Assembly (NCBI GenBank): GCA_031359995.1
Contig: JANMAT010000052.1
Span: 1 to 64,000, forward strand
DNA: 64,000 bases
Direction of reading: 5' to 3'
From: JANMAT01 sp031359995
Lineage (GTDB): Bacteria > Actinomycetota > Acidimicrobiia > Acidimicrobiales > Ilumatobacteraceae
The notes beneath the pieces are model-generated. The model was not told the DNA's origin, made no database searches, and was given only the letters and a program-made list of their open reading frames with translations. The position numbers were made by a program, and so were the translations under genes. How positions within the stretch are numbered: the first letter of the stretch is position 1; every line of letters begins with the position of its first letter. Shown piece by piece: positions 53,401-61,411 of the stretch.

Positions 53401-53757
53401 TCAGGCGGGCTGGGCGGCGCGGTCCTCGCCGGCGTCGTGCCCCGAGGTGAGGAAGTCGAGCAGCCCGCCGATGGTGCGGTGCGCTTCCACCGGGTGGCGC
53501 AGCGGGTGCTGGTCGTTGATCTCGTACTGGTTGCGGCGCCCGACCCGGGCCCGTGTGAGGTAGCCGGCCGCCACGAGGTCGGCGACGATGCTCTGGGCCG
53601 CCCGCTCGGTGATGCCGACGCGGTCGGCCACGTCGCGCAGCCGCATCGAGCGGTCGTTGGCGATGCAGACCAGCACGTGCGCGTGGTTGGTCAGGAACGT
53701 CCAGGGGCCCCGCCCGCTGGGGCTGTCCGGGTTGGCGGTGTCTCGTGGGTCAGCCAT
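53401..53757 (-). CDS. Winged-helix transcriptional regulator (MarR/ArsR-like)
   Basis: 118 residues with one winged helix: HAHVLVCIANDRSMRLRDVADRVGITERAAQSIVADLVAAGYLTRARVGRRNQYEI (about 25-80). No metal- or cluster-binding Cys, so it is not a SufR. The C-terminal 35 residues (HPLRHPVEAHRTIGGLLDFL) probably dimerise. Convergent with sufC, divergent from the MFS gene, which it may control. Confidence 0.82.
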   Translation of the reverse strand: MADPRDTANPDSPSGRGPWTFLTNHAHVLVCIANDRSMRLRDVADRVGITERAAQSIVADLVAAGYLTRARVGRRNQYEINDQHPLRHPVEAHRTIGGLLDFLTSGHDAGEDRAAQPA

Positions 53758-53928
53758 CAGCCTTCACAGTCGGTCGATCGTAAGCCATACGGTTCCACTT
53801 GGAGGGATGTCGCCGCAAACAGACACATACCGTGCCTCACTTCGATGGGTGCTGGCGCGGATGCTCGTCGTAGCGGACTGGCAGCGTTTGCCGCCAGTGG
53901 GAGCTGGCTCTCGCCGGTGCGGCGCTGC

Positions 53929-53934
53929 TAGAGA
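53929..53934 (+). promoter_or_regulatory. -10 of the MFS-ybaK unit
   Basis: TAGAGA, 6 nt from ATG 53941, a TAGANA variant of the leaderless -10. The remaining 170 bp up to the divergent regulator hold no clear palindrome. Confidence 0.35.
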
Positions 53935-53940
53935 GCCCCC

Positions 53941-55191
53941 ATGACGACCGTGGCCGTGCCCGCTCGGCGGGTGTTCCCGGGGTGGATCGTGGTGGGGGCC
54001 ACGTTCATCCTGCTCCTGGTCTCCTCCGGGTTGGGCTTCTACGGCCTGGCCATCTACCTGCGGGCCCTCGTGGACGAGCGGGGGTTCTCGACCACATCGG
54101 TGTCGCTGGCCACGTCGCTGTTCTTCATCACCGGCGGGGTGGCCGGGCGGTTCCTCGCCCGTTTCATCGCCCGCCACGACCCCCGTCCGATCGTGGTGGG
54201 CGGCGCGCTCGTGGCCGGCGTGGGCATGCTCGGCCTCGGTCGGGTCCACGCGCTGTGGCAGCTGTACCCGGTCTACGTGGTGCTGGCCGTCGGTTGGGCC
54301 GCCACCGGGCTGGTGCCGGCCACCACGTTGGTCACGCGCTGGTTCCACCGCCGGCGATCGCTGGCGCTGTCGATCTCCTCGACCGGGCTCAGCGTCGGCG
54401 GCCTCACGCTCACCAAGCTGGCGGCGAGCCGCATCGACAGGCACGGCCTGGCCGCCACGACGCCGCTGATCGCGTTGGTCTGGGTGGTGGTGGTGATCGC
54501 CATCGCCTGGTTCCTGTGGCCCACGCCCGCATCGCGGGGTGTGGCCCCCGACGGCGACGCTGTGTCGAGCCTGACCATTGCCGCCGCGGGTCAGGGCGCC
54601 TCCTACGAGCAGGCGCGGCACTCGCGCTTCTTCATCGCCTTCACGCTGGGCTACGTGGCGATCATGGCCGCCCAGGTCGGTGGCATCGCTCAGCTGGCCA
54701 AGCTCGGCCAGGAGCGGGCCGACAAGCCTGCCGGCGCGCTGGCCGTGTCGGTGCTGGCGCTGGCCAGCGTGTGCGCCCGGCTGCTGGCCGGCGTGATCGC
54801 CCCCAAGTTGCCGTTGGGCACGTTCACCGCCGCGCTGTGCGCCGCGCAGGGTGTGGCCCTCATCGGCCTGGCCCACGCCCACGGCAAGCCGGCGTTGCTG
54901 GCGTGGACCGTGCTGTTCGGCGCCACGGTGGGCAACCTGCTCATGCTGCAGCCGTTGATCATCGCCGAGACGTTCGGCGTGCGCGAGTACGCCCGCCTGT
55001 ACTCGGTGAACCAGCTCGTGGTGTCCATCGGCGTGGCCGCGGGCCCGTTCCTGACCGGGTGGTTGCGCGATCAGTCGGGCTACGAGCTGTCGTACTGGGT
55101 GGCCGGTGTGCTGTCATTCACCGGCGCCGTCGCACTGGTGGCGGCGGGCGGTGTGGCCCACACGCAGAAGGCCCTTGGAGTGACGGCATGA
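53941..55191 (+). CDS. Major facilitator superfamily transporter
   Basis: 416 residues with twelve predicted membrane segments in two halves around a cytoplasmic loop (about 195-225). The A-loop-like TRWFHRRRSLALSISSTGLSVGG (near 132-154) is typical of oxalate/formate and monocarboxylate-type MFS porters, so an organic anion is a plausible substrate. Its stop overlaps the ybaK start by four bases (ATGA). Confidence 0.87.
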   Translation: MTTVAVPARRVFPGWIVVGATFILLLVSSGLGFYGLAIYLRALVDERGFSTTSVSLATSLFFITGGVAGRFLARFIARHDPRPIVVGGALVAGVGMLGLGRVHALWQLYPVYVVLAVGWAATGLVPATTLVTRWFHRRRSLALSISSTGLSVGGLTLTKLAASRIDRHGLAATTPLIALVWVVVVIAIAWFLWPTPASRGVAPDGDAVSSLTIAAAGQGASYEQARHSRFFIAFTLGYVAIMAAQVGGIAQLAKLGQERADKPAGALAVSVLALASVCARLLAGVIAPKLPLGTFTAALCAAQGVALIGLAHAHGKPALLAWTVLFGATVGNLLMLQPLIIAETFGVREYARLYSVNQLVVSIGVAAGPFLTGWLRDQSGYELSYWVAGVLSFTGAVALVAAGGVAHTQKALGVTA

Positions 55192-55664
55192 GTGATGTGC
55201 ACCCGAACGTGACGCGCGTGGTCGAGGCAGGTCGGGCCCGCGGGCTCACCATCGAACCGGTGCGCTTCCCCGAGGGCACCAAGACGGCCGTCGATGCCGC
55301 CGCCGCCATCGGCGTGGTGGTGGGTCAGATCGTGAAGAGCCTCATCTTCGCGGTGGACGGCGAGGTCGTGCTGTCGTACGTGAGCGGGGCCAACCAGCTC
55401 GACGAGAAGAAGCTCGCAGCCGCCGCCGGCGGGCTGAAGTGCGGCCGGGTCGACGCCGACACCGTGCGCTCGGTGACGGGGTTCCCGATCGGCGGCGTGC
55501 CGCCGTTCGGGCACGCCACGCACCTGCGCGTGTTCATCGACCCCGACCTGCTGCAGTACGACGAGGTGTGGGCCGCGGCGGGCACGTGGAACGATGTGTT
55601 CGCAATAGACCCGAAGGTGCTCGCGGATGTGTGCGGCGGAGTGGTCACCGAGCTTCGGAGGTAA
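55188..55664 (+). CDS. YbaK/ProX-type aminoacyl-tRNA deacylase
   Basis: 158-residue trans-editing domain that removes wrongly attached amino acids from tRNA, usually Cys or Ala from tRNA-Pro. Conserved VGQIVKSLIFAVDG (catalytic Lys near 50), GANQLDEKKL, GFPIGGVPPFGHA and the final strand FIDPDLL. Intact, coupled to the MFS gene. Its 3' third (55491 onward) is the parent or sister of four partial copies found downstream, making this gene the left boundary of the accessory island. Confidence 0.9.
   Translation: MSDVHPNVTRVVEAGRARGLTIEPVRFPEGTKTAVDAAAAIGVVVGQIVKSLIFAVDGEVVLSYVSGANQLDEKKLAAAAGGLKCGRVDADTVRSVTGFPIGGVPPFGHATHLRVFIDPDLLQYDEVWAAAGTWNDVFAIDPKVLADVCGGVVTELRR
55491..55571 (+). repeat. 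ybaK 3' repeat, copy 0 (inside intact ybaK)
   Basis: Reference copy. Positions 55491-55571 match 63454-63534 at 80 of 81 bases by eye; copies 1-3 are more diverged. Begins with GGCGGC-GT-GCCGCC, a 6-bp inverted repeat. Confidence 0.85.
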
Positions 55665-55804
55665 CTCGGCGTAGTGGCCGACCATGGCACGACGCGACAC
55701 GTCGCAGTGCTGTGGGGCGGCAGCAGGCCGGTCTCATCGGCAACGCCGTTCTCGGGAGTCGCGCCAAGCGACCCGCAGAAGTGCCTTCGCGGGTCACGAA
55801 GCCA

Positions 55805-56232
55805 TCATCGGCGTGTCCATTCGTGGCGGAGCAGGCCGTACATGACGCTGTCTCGGTACTCGCCGTCTCGGAAGTACATGCCTCGAAGCACGCCTTCGCG
55901 CTGGAAGCCGACGCGTTCGAGGGCGCGTTGCTCGGCGATGTTGCCGGCCTCGGTCCCGCCTGCAGACGGTGCACTGGGGACGTGGCGAAGAGGTACTCGA
56001 CGAGCTGACGTTGGGCTTCGGTGCCGACGCCGTGACCTCGATGCGCGGGCGGCAGCCAGATGCCGATCTCGATGGTGCCGGTCTTCCCGACCGGACGCCA
56101 GTCGACGTCCCCTGCACAATCGCCGCCGACGGCACGGCGGACGGTCGTGGTGTGAACGCGGCCGGCCTCGACGAACGCCTCAGTCGCCGGGATCACCGGA
56201 GCCTGCGCTGGGGACGACGCGTGAGGCCGCAT
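55805..56232 (-). pseudogene. GNAT acetyltransferase, truncated and frameshifted
   Basis: In one frame (up to 56232) GTIEIGIWLPPAHRGHGVGTEAQRQLVEYLFATSPVHRLQAG gives the acetyl-CoA loop (R-G-H-G-V-G-T) of a RimJ/RimL-like acetyltransferase; near 55966 the frame changes and continues as TEAGNIAEQRALERVGFQREG to the stop at 55805. About 50 N-terminal residues normally found ahead of the loop are missing, where the sequence runs into the HEPN remnant. Both defects make it non-functional unless the frameshift is a sequencing error. The 140 bp between it and ybaK show nothing. Confidence 0.7.
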
Positions 56233-56432
56233 CGACCAGGCGGACTGCCTGGTTGACCGCTGTTTCGGCGTCCTTGATGACCATCGACAAGGACTGGTAC
56301 TGCGATTTCGTTTTCGGTTTCAGCAGCCGGTCAAGCGTCGTAGCGAGATCGGCTCCGATCTTTCCGGCCTTGCGGAGTTCATCTTTGGCGTTGATGCCAG
56401 CGATGACCGCGTGCGGCCTCGAGCAGCGTCAT
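56180..56432 (-). pseudogene. HEPN toxin remnant next to the nucleotidyltransferase
   Basis: ATG 56432 overlaps the nucleotidyltransferase stop (ATGA) and begins MTLLEAARG, like HEPN partners of MNT enzymes. The frame then stops, and the C-terminal HEPN part is in another frame: AVIAGINAKDELRKAG, LDRLLKPKTKSQYQS, DAETAVNQAVRLVDAA, ending at 56180. A piece between the two is lost, including the region of the RNase motif. The toxin is therefore almost surely dead while its antitoxin-like partner is intact. Too broken to show as one open frame. Confidence 0.65.
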
Positions 56433-57043
56433 CCGGGGACCGTCCCGAGAAGAGCGTCGAGGCCGACGCCCGTGAAGGTGATGCCATCGCGAGTCAGCGA
56501 CACGATCAGTGGGTCATTGCTGCGCTGTAGTTCGGCGAGTTCGCTGGGCGAGTACTCGAGTACTTCGCACGGTGTGCCACACCAACGGCTGACGCGCTCC
56601 GACAGGTTCGCGACGTCTGCTGCCCAGCGAGTGTCATCAAACGCGACTGCTGCCGGACGGACCACCAGAAGATCGATGTCACTGTGCCGTGATTCCTGCC
56701 GCCGGGCAGCGGAGCCGAACAGGACCACGGAGAGCGGCGGCGCATCCCACTGGGCGACATCCTGCGCAACCCGGCGTTGCAGCTCGTCACGGGCGCCCAG
56801 GAGGGACTCGAGCGCTCGGTAGGCGAGATGGTCGCGGTTGATCTCGTAGCCACCGGGAACCTTCACGACAAGCCCCGCCCGTCCAAGCTCGATGAGCAGA
56901 CGACTCGTGGTCGACTGGCTCACGGTCCCCGTCAGCGCCGCAATCGTTCGGCCGGTGAGGGGCTGACCGGTGCGCTCGAGAACCGTCAAGATCATGGCCT
57001 TGTCGGGCGAGATGAGGTCTTCCAGCGGTCGGCTCAAGATCAT
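56429..57043 (-). CDS. HTH-nucleotidyltransferase (MNT-type antitoxin)
   Basis: 204 residues: an N-terminal winged helix (TVLERTGQPLTGRTIAALTGTVSQSTTSRLLIELGRAGLV, about 20-60) fused to a minimal nucleotidyltransferase with VVLFGSAARRQESRHSDIDLLVVR (GSxxR and DxD, near 105-128). Such enzymes neutralise HEPN toxins by adding AMP groups. The HTH suggests it also represses its own promoter, where an inverted repeat is present. Shine-Dalgarno GGAGG 8 nt before ATG 57043. Codons are less GC-biased than in the core genes. Confidence 0.85.
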   Translation of the reverse strand: MILSRPLEDLISPDKAMILTVLERTGQPLTGRTIAALTGTVSQSTTSRLLIELGRAGLVVKVPGGYEINRDHLAYRALESLLGARDELQRRVAQDVAQWDAPPLSVVLFGSAARRQESRHSDIDLLVVRPAAVAFDDTRWAADVANLSERVSRWCGTPCEVLEYSPSELAELQRSNDPLIVSLTRDGITFTGVGLDALLGTVPG

Positions 57044-57061
57044 GGCGCGCCTCCAACGGCG

Positions 57062-57106
57062 ATTCTACTCTGCATCACGTGATTCACAGCAGCATCATCT
57101 GATGCA
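57062..57106 (-). promoter_or_regulatory. Promoter and operator of the MNT/HEPN unit
   Basis: -10 TAGAAT at 57062-57067; just upstream, TGCATCA (57071-57077) and TGATGCA (57100-57106) are perfect inverted arms spanning the -35 position, as expected for autorepression by the HTH-nucleotidyltransferase. The rest of the gap to hicB (57107-57269) shows nothing clear. Confidence 0.5.
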
Positions 57107-57269
57107 AGTGTGAGTCACTGTCGGGGTCGTGGGCTGAGCGAGACCATCCCTGCGGCGTTCGGGGTAGCGCCTGCAAGGCGATGTGAGAAGGCCCGGGTGA
57201 TCGGCGGTCGGATCGTCGCGATGTTCGTCGATCCTTGCGATTGCCGGCCGAGGGCGGTTCAATGGGTCC

Positions 57270-57497
57270 ATGGCCGGCCCCGGCGACGCCGTCGAACTGA
57301 CAGCAGTTCTCTGGGCTGCGCCCGAGGGTGGGTTCAGCGCGTTGAACCCTGAGACGGGCACCACCTCGGAAGGTGAAACGCAGGAGGAGGCCGTGAGCAA
57401 TCTGGCGGAAGCCACTGCTCTGTACCTCGAGGAGTTCCCTTTGCCGCGTGGTGAGCGGCCTGTCGTCACGACGTTCCACATCGCCGACGTTGCCTGA
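57270..57497 (+). CDS. hicB: HicB-family antitoxin
   Basis: 75 residues with the partial RNase-H-like HicB fold: LTAVLWAAPEGGFSALNPETGTTSEGETQEEAVSNLAEATALYLEE. No C-terminal DNA-binding helix, so regulation may rest on another factor. Its end overlaps the hicA start by 8 bp. Confidence 0.85.
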   Translation: MAGPGDAVELTAVLWAAPEGGFSALNPETGTTSEGETQEEAVSNLAEATALYLEEFPLPRGERPVVTTFHIADVA

Positions 57498-57711
57498 ACT
57501 CCCTCACGTCTCTGGGACTGAGGCCGTCCGTGCGCGGGAGCACCTTGGCTTCGTCGTCGCCCGCCAACGTGGCAGCCATGTGATGCTGCGCCGTGGCTCC
57601 GTCGGTTGCGTGGTACCGCTCCATCGGGAGATCAAGCGCGGAACACTGGGCGGGATCCTGCGGCAAGCGGGCATCGACGGGGACACGTTCATCGCTGCGC
57701 TCGGCCGCTGA
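57490..57711 (+). CDS. hicA: HicA-family mRNA interferase toxin
   Basis: 73-residue double-stranded-RNA-binding-fold toxin: GFVVARQRGSHVMLRRG with the catalytic His near 33, then VPLHREIKRGTLGGILRQAGI. Start TTG 57490 overlaps the HicB end and gives the usual length; no ATG fits. Copy 1 of the ybaK repeat begins 26 bp after its stop. Confidence 0.82.
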   Translation: MPELPHVSGTEAVRAREHLGFVVARQRGSHVMLRRGSVGCVVPLHREIKRGTLGGILRQAGIDGDTFIAALGR

Positions 57712-57737
57712 CATCGCGAGGTTCAGATGCCAACGTT

Positions 57738-57794
57738 GGGGTGCCGCCGTTCGGGCACGCTAACCACCTGCGGGCGTTCATCGACCCCGACCTG
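57738..57794 (+). repeat. ybaK 3' repeat, copy 1 (57 bp)
   Basis: Matches copy 0 from its start to the GACCTG at 57789-57794, with a handful of substitutions, then stops abruptly. In the YbaK frame it reads GVPPFGHANHLRAFIDPDL. Lies between the HicBA module and the SARP module. Confidence 0.8.
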
Positions 57795-57918
57795 TTTGGG
57801 GCGCACCGTGGCCGGGGCCGCCGAGGGCGGTGCCCGCGACGGCCCGGGCCGACGCTGCGCTAGCGTTCGTTGCATAGGGGGTCCGGTGGGCGACGGCACT
57901 CGGTGCATCCGATCGCGG

Positions 57919-58167
57919 TCAGAGCTCGACGAGCGGCGGCAGCTCGACGACGCCGCTCCAGCCCGCATCGTGCGCGGCAGGCTCGGCGAACGGTGGCGCC
58001 TCGTACACGCCCATCCAGCCCGAGCCGGTCGGCCCGCCGACCGGTGCCGGGGCGGCGCCGGCGGTCGGAGGGGTCGCGGCGACGAGTGCCATGGTCCCGA
58101 GCACGACGGCCAGGACCCCGAGGGGGTGGCGGTGTGACGGGGAGGAGGAGCGGGGCTGACGGTTCAT
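57919..58167 (-). CDS. Small secreted protein divergent from the SARP regulator
   Basis: 82 residues: a signal peptide (1-39, hydrophobic core LAVVLGTMALVAA, cleavage near AGA-AP) and a 43-residue mature part rich in Pro, Gly and Trp with a repeated theme GW(M/S)GV(Y/V)E.PP. Shine-Dalgarno AAGGA 6 nt before ATG 58167. Not recognised; it could be a secreted peptide controlled by the adjacent regulator. Confidence 0.6.
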   Translation of the reverse strand: MNRQPRSSSPSHRHPLGVLAVVLGTMALVAATPPTAGAAPAPVGGPTGSGWMGVYEAPPFAEPAAHDAGWSGVVELPPLVEL

Positions 58168-58279
58168 GGCGGTTCCTTTCGGCGACGGCCGGTCGGTCGT
58201 CCTGGCACCACCGTCCGGCACGTCGCTCTCGCCGCGGTCTCGTGGCGCTCTCGGCGGTTCGAGCGGGCGAGAGCGGGCC

Positions 58280-61144
58280 GTGAGCGTCGAGGTACGGGTC
58301 CTCGGCCCGCTCGAGCTCACCGACGGCTCGGCCGTGATCGCCGTGCCGAGCCGGCGGCAGCGCCAGCTGCTGGCCGTGCTGGTGGTGCATCGCGGCGAGG
58401 TCGTGTCGGCTGGCGCGCTGGCCGAGGCGCTCTGGCCCGGAGGAACGGCGGGCGACACGAGAGCCGTGCTGCAGAACAACGTGAGCCAGCTCCGGCGCTC
58501 GTTGGCGGCGGCGGTGGGCGACGTGGCCGTCGTCGAGACGGTCGAGCGCGGCTACCGGCTGCACCGGTCGGTTCGCACCGACGTCGAACGGTTCGACCGC
58601 TTCGTGGCCGCCGCTCGCGCCCACATGGGGCGGAACGAGTGGTCCGAAGCCGTCGCGTCGCTCGCGCAAGCATCCGCCTGCTGGCGCGGTGCGCCCTACG
58701 ACGGTCTGACCGACGTGGAGCCGGTGTTCGTCGAGGCCCAGCGGCTCGAATCCGTACGGCTCGGCGCCCTCGAGGAGCGCATCGGGGCCGAGCTACGGCT
58801 CGGCCGGCACCGCGAGGTCGCCAGCGAGCTCGAGGTGCTCGTGCGGCACCACCCGTTACGCGAAGAGCTGCGGATGCACCTCATGCGCGCCCTCTACGCC
58901 AGTGGGCGCCAGGCCGAAGCCTTGCGGGCCTACGCCGACCTGCGCGAGCACCTGGCCGAGGAGCTCGGCCTGGAGCCGAGCCCGGCGGCGCGAGCGTTGG
59001 AAGCCGAGATCCTCGCCCAGACGGTGCCATCGTCGGAGCCGTCGGCCCGTGCGGCTCCTCCACCCGGCCGAGCGACGACGCCCGTGCATCTCACATCGTT
59101 CGTCGGGCGCGAGGCCGACCGGCGCAGCGTCGTCGCCGCCGTCAGCGCTGGACGTCTCGTCACGATCGTCGGTCCGGGCGGCATCGGGAAGACCCGTCTG
59201 GCCGTTGCGTCGATGGGCGAGCTGCACGGTGCCGAGGCGCCCGTGTTCGTTGATCTCAGCGTGGTGGAGGGTCCGGAGGGCGTCGACGACGCGCTGGCTA
59301 CGACGATGGGCGTGATGGCCGACGACCGGCCGCGGCGGTCGATGGTGGTCGACGCCATCGGAAGCCGCGCGCTGGTGCTCGTGCTCGACAACGCCGAGCA
59401 CCTGCTCGACAAGGTCTCCGAGCTCGCGGCCGACCTGCTCGCGCTCTGCCCTTCGCTGCGCCTGCTCGTCACCAGCCGGGAGCCGTTGGGTATCAACGGC
59501 GAGCACGTGCAGGTGGTCGGTCCGCTGCCTGCTGACGCGGCGCGGGCGCTGTTCCTCGATCGGGCCCGGGCCGTCAACGCGACGGCGGCCCTCGCTCCCG
59601 ATGCGGTCGCCGGGCTGTGCGGAGAGCTCGATGGGATGCCGCTCGCCATCGAACTCGCGGCGGCGCGGGTCCGGTCGATGTCGCCCGCCGAGATCACCGA
59701 GCACCTTCGGCGGCTGGGCGACCTGAAGGCGGGAACGCCGCGCCGCGCGCCGGCACGGCATCGCACCATGCGTGCCGCCATCGACGGGTCCTACGAAGCG
59801 CTCGACCGTCCGACGCGCCTCGTCTTCGACCGGCTGTCGATCTTCCCCGGCACGTTCGATCGCGCTGCGGCCGCCGCGGTGGCCGCCGGCGCCGGCATCG
59901 ATGGTACCGACCTCGACGACGAGCTCGACCGGCTCGTCGCGACATCGATGCTCTCGGCCGAGGTGGGCGAGCGAAGCACGCGCTACCGAATGCTCGTGCC
60001 GCTTCGGTCGGTCGGCCGCCAACACCTCGGCGACGGCATCGCCGTCGTCGCCGACGGCCACGCCCGCTACTTCGGCGAGCTCGTACGCGAGAGGGGTGGT
60101 TTCGACATCGACGAGACCGAAGATCGCCTCGACAGCGTGCTCGTCGAGCTCGACAACCTGCGAGCGGCGGTGCGGCATGCGCTCGCCACCCGCCAGGTCA
60201 CGCTCGCGCTCGAACTGACGGTGCCGCTGGCGTTCCTCTTCCTGGTGTACCTGGTGGCCGAGGTCGGGTTCTGGGTGGCCGACGCCGCCGACGCCACCGA
60301 CGGTGTCGCCGGAGTCGACGAAGACCTCCGGTGTGACGCCCGTGGGCAGGCGGCGCTCGCCGCCGCGTTGCGGCTCGACGCTGCGGTGTTCCACCGGCAC
60401 GTCGCGCTGGGCGGCGCCAGCTGGTGGACGGTCTACGCCCGGTGCTGGCTACCGGCATCGCTGGAGGAGTGGCATGCCAGCGCCGTCGAGCTCGTGCGAC
60501 TCTCCCGCGCCATGAACCCGAAGGCGCAGGTGTCGAGCGAGTCCATGCTGATGCTCACAGCGGCGCTCCGCGGCGAGCTTCCCGAACCGTCGCAGGTCAT
60601 GGTCGAGTGGGCCGACCGTCGACCCGTGCTGGGCGGCACCATCCTCCGGCTGCACCTGATCGAGCGCGCCCTGCGCGAGGGCGACCGGGATACGGCTCGA
60701 CGGTTGGTCGAAGAGATCGCCGTGCTGCAGACGCATTGGCGACAGCGGGGCATTACCTACCACCAGGCTCATCTCCTGCGCGCCGTGCTCCGCTTCGACA
60801 TCGATCGGGCGGCCGGCCTGCGTGAGATCCGCCAGCTCCTGGTTGGGATGCGTCGGCTTGGTCGCCATGTTTGGGTTCAATGCGCGCTCGCCCGTGCCGC
60901 TGGGATGCTCGACGTGGTTGGTCGGCAAGCACCCGCGCTCGCACTGGCGACGTACACCCGGGAGCCCGCCTACGGCGCGGTGCTCCACGACGGTGATCCC
61001 GGCCAGGAGGTCTTCGACCGGGCCGAGCCGTCGCTGGACTGGTGCGCTGCAGCCATGGCCAGGGGACGATCGTTGTCGTTCGACGAGGCGGTGTCGCTCG
61101 CGCTCGACGAACTCGACGCGGCGCTGACGTCGCTCGAAGGTTGA
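58280..61144 (+). CDS. SARP-type regulator with BTAD and NB-ARC ATPase domains
   Basis: 954-residue AfsR-like regulator. Winged-helix DNA-binding domain (1-95; VEVRVLGPLELTDG, RRQRQLLAVLVVH), BTAD domain (95-245; YDGLTDVEPVFVEAQRLE, LREELRMHLMRALYASGRQAEALRAYADLREHLAEELGLEPS), then an NB-ARC ATPase with Walker A GPGGIGKTRLA (near 298), Walker B LVLVLDNAEHLLD (near 370) and TSREPLGINGE, and a helical C-terminal half. Such proteins switch on secondary metabolism or stress genes after ATP-dependent oligomerisation. GTG 58280 begins exactly at the domain; 38 extra codons back to 58166 have no homology. Confidence 0.88.
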   Translation: MSVEVRVLGPLELTDGSAVIAVPSRRQRQLLAVLVVHRGEVVSAGALAEALWPGGTAGDTRAVLQNNVSQLRRSLAAAVGDVAVVETVERGYRLHRSVRTDVERFDRFVAAARAHMGRNEWSEAVASLAQASACWRGAPYDGLTDVEPVFVEAQRLESVRLGALEERIGAELRLGRHREVASELEVLVRHHPLREELRMHLMRALYASGRQAEALRAYADLREHLAEELGLEPSPAARALEAEILAQTVPSSEPSARAAPPPGRATTPVHLTSFVGREADRRSVVAAVSAGRLVTIVGPGGIGKTRLAVASMGELHGAEAPVFVDLSVVEGPEGVDDALATTMGVMADDRPRRSMVVDAIGSRALVLVLDNAEHLLDKVSELAADLLALCPSLRLLVTSREPLGINGEHVQVVGPLPADAARALFLDRARAVNATAALAPDAVAGLCGELDGMPLAIELAAARVRSMSPAEITEHLRRLGDLKAGTPRRAPARHRTMRAAIDGSYEALDRPTRLVFDRLSIFPGTFDRAAAAAVAAGAGIDGTDLDDELDRLVATSMLSAEVGERSTRYRMLVPLRSVGRQHLGDGIAVVADGHARYFGELVRERGGFDIDETEDRLDSVLVELDNLRAAVRHALATRQVTLALELTVPLAFLFLVYLVAEVGFWVADAADATDGVAGVDEDLRCDARGQAALAAALRLDAAVFHRHVALGGASWWTVYARCWLPASLEEWHASAVELVRLSRAMNPKAQVSSESMLMLTAALRGELPEPSQVMVEWADRRPVLGGTILRLHLIERALREGDRDTARRLVEEIAVLQTHWRQRGITYHQAHLLRAVLRFDIDRAAGLREIRQLLVGMRRLGRHVWVQCALARAAGMLDVVGRQAPALALATYTREPAYGAVLHDGDPGQEVFDRAEPSLDWCAAAMARGRSLSFDEAVSLALDELDAALTSLEG

Positions 61145-61168
61145 CGCTGCGCCAGGATCGCGTCCGAC

Positions 61169-61344
61169 ATCGGCGGCGTGCCCCCGGTTTGGTCACGGGA
61201 CCCACCTGCGGGTGTTCATCGATCCGGACCTGTTGCAGTACGAGGTGTGGGCCGCCGCGGGCACGTGGAACGACGTGTTCGGCATCTCACCGCAGGCGTT
61301 GGTCGATGCCAGCGAAGGCCTGGTCGTCGACCTGAAGAAGGCTG
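61169..61344 (+). repeat. ybaK 3' repeat, copy 2 (longest, own C-terminus)
   Basis: Covers the whole ybaK 3' third to a stop-like end. Has a 1-nt frame change near 61191 and a 3-nt deletion (QYEVW for QYDEVW); its last 20 codons (GISPQALVDASEGLVVDLKK) differ from copy 0, so it derives from a different ybaK allele rather than a copy of the local one. Confidence 0.8.
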
Positions 61345-61411
61345 AGCCAACTTCGGCTCCCGGTGGACGGCGCCGAGGCGGGGCCGGCCGCGTGCTCGCT
61401 ATGGTCCGAGC

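Noticed and set aside
53401..53757. SufR repressor next to the suf operon
   Set aside because: It has a winged helix but no cluster-binding cysteines, and lies convergent at the far end of the operon.
57084..57481. Minus-strand readings opposite hicB
   Set aside because: Shadow frames of HicB with no family resemblance.
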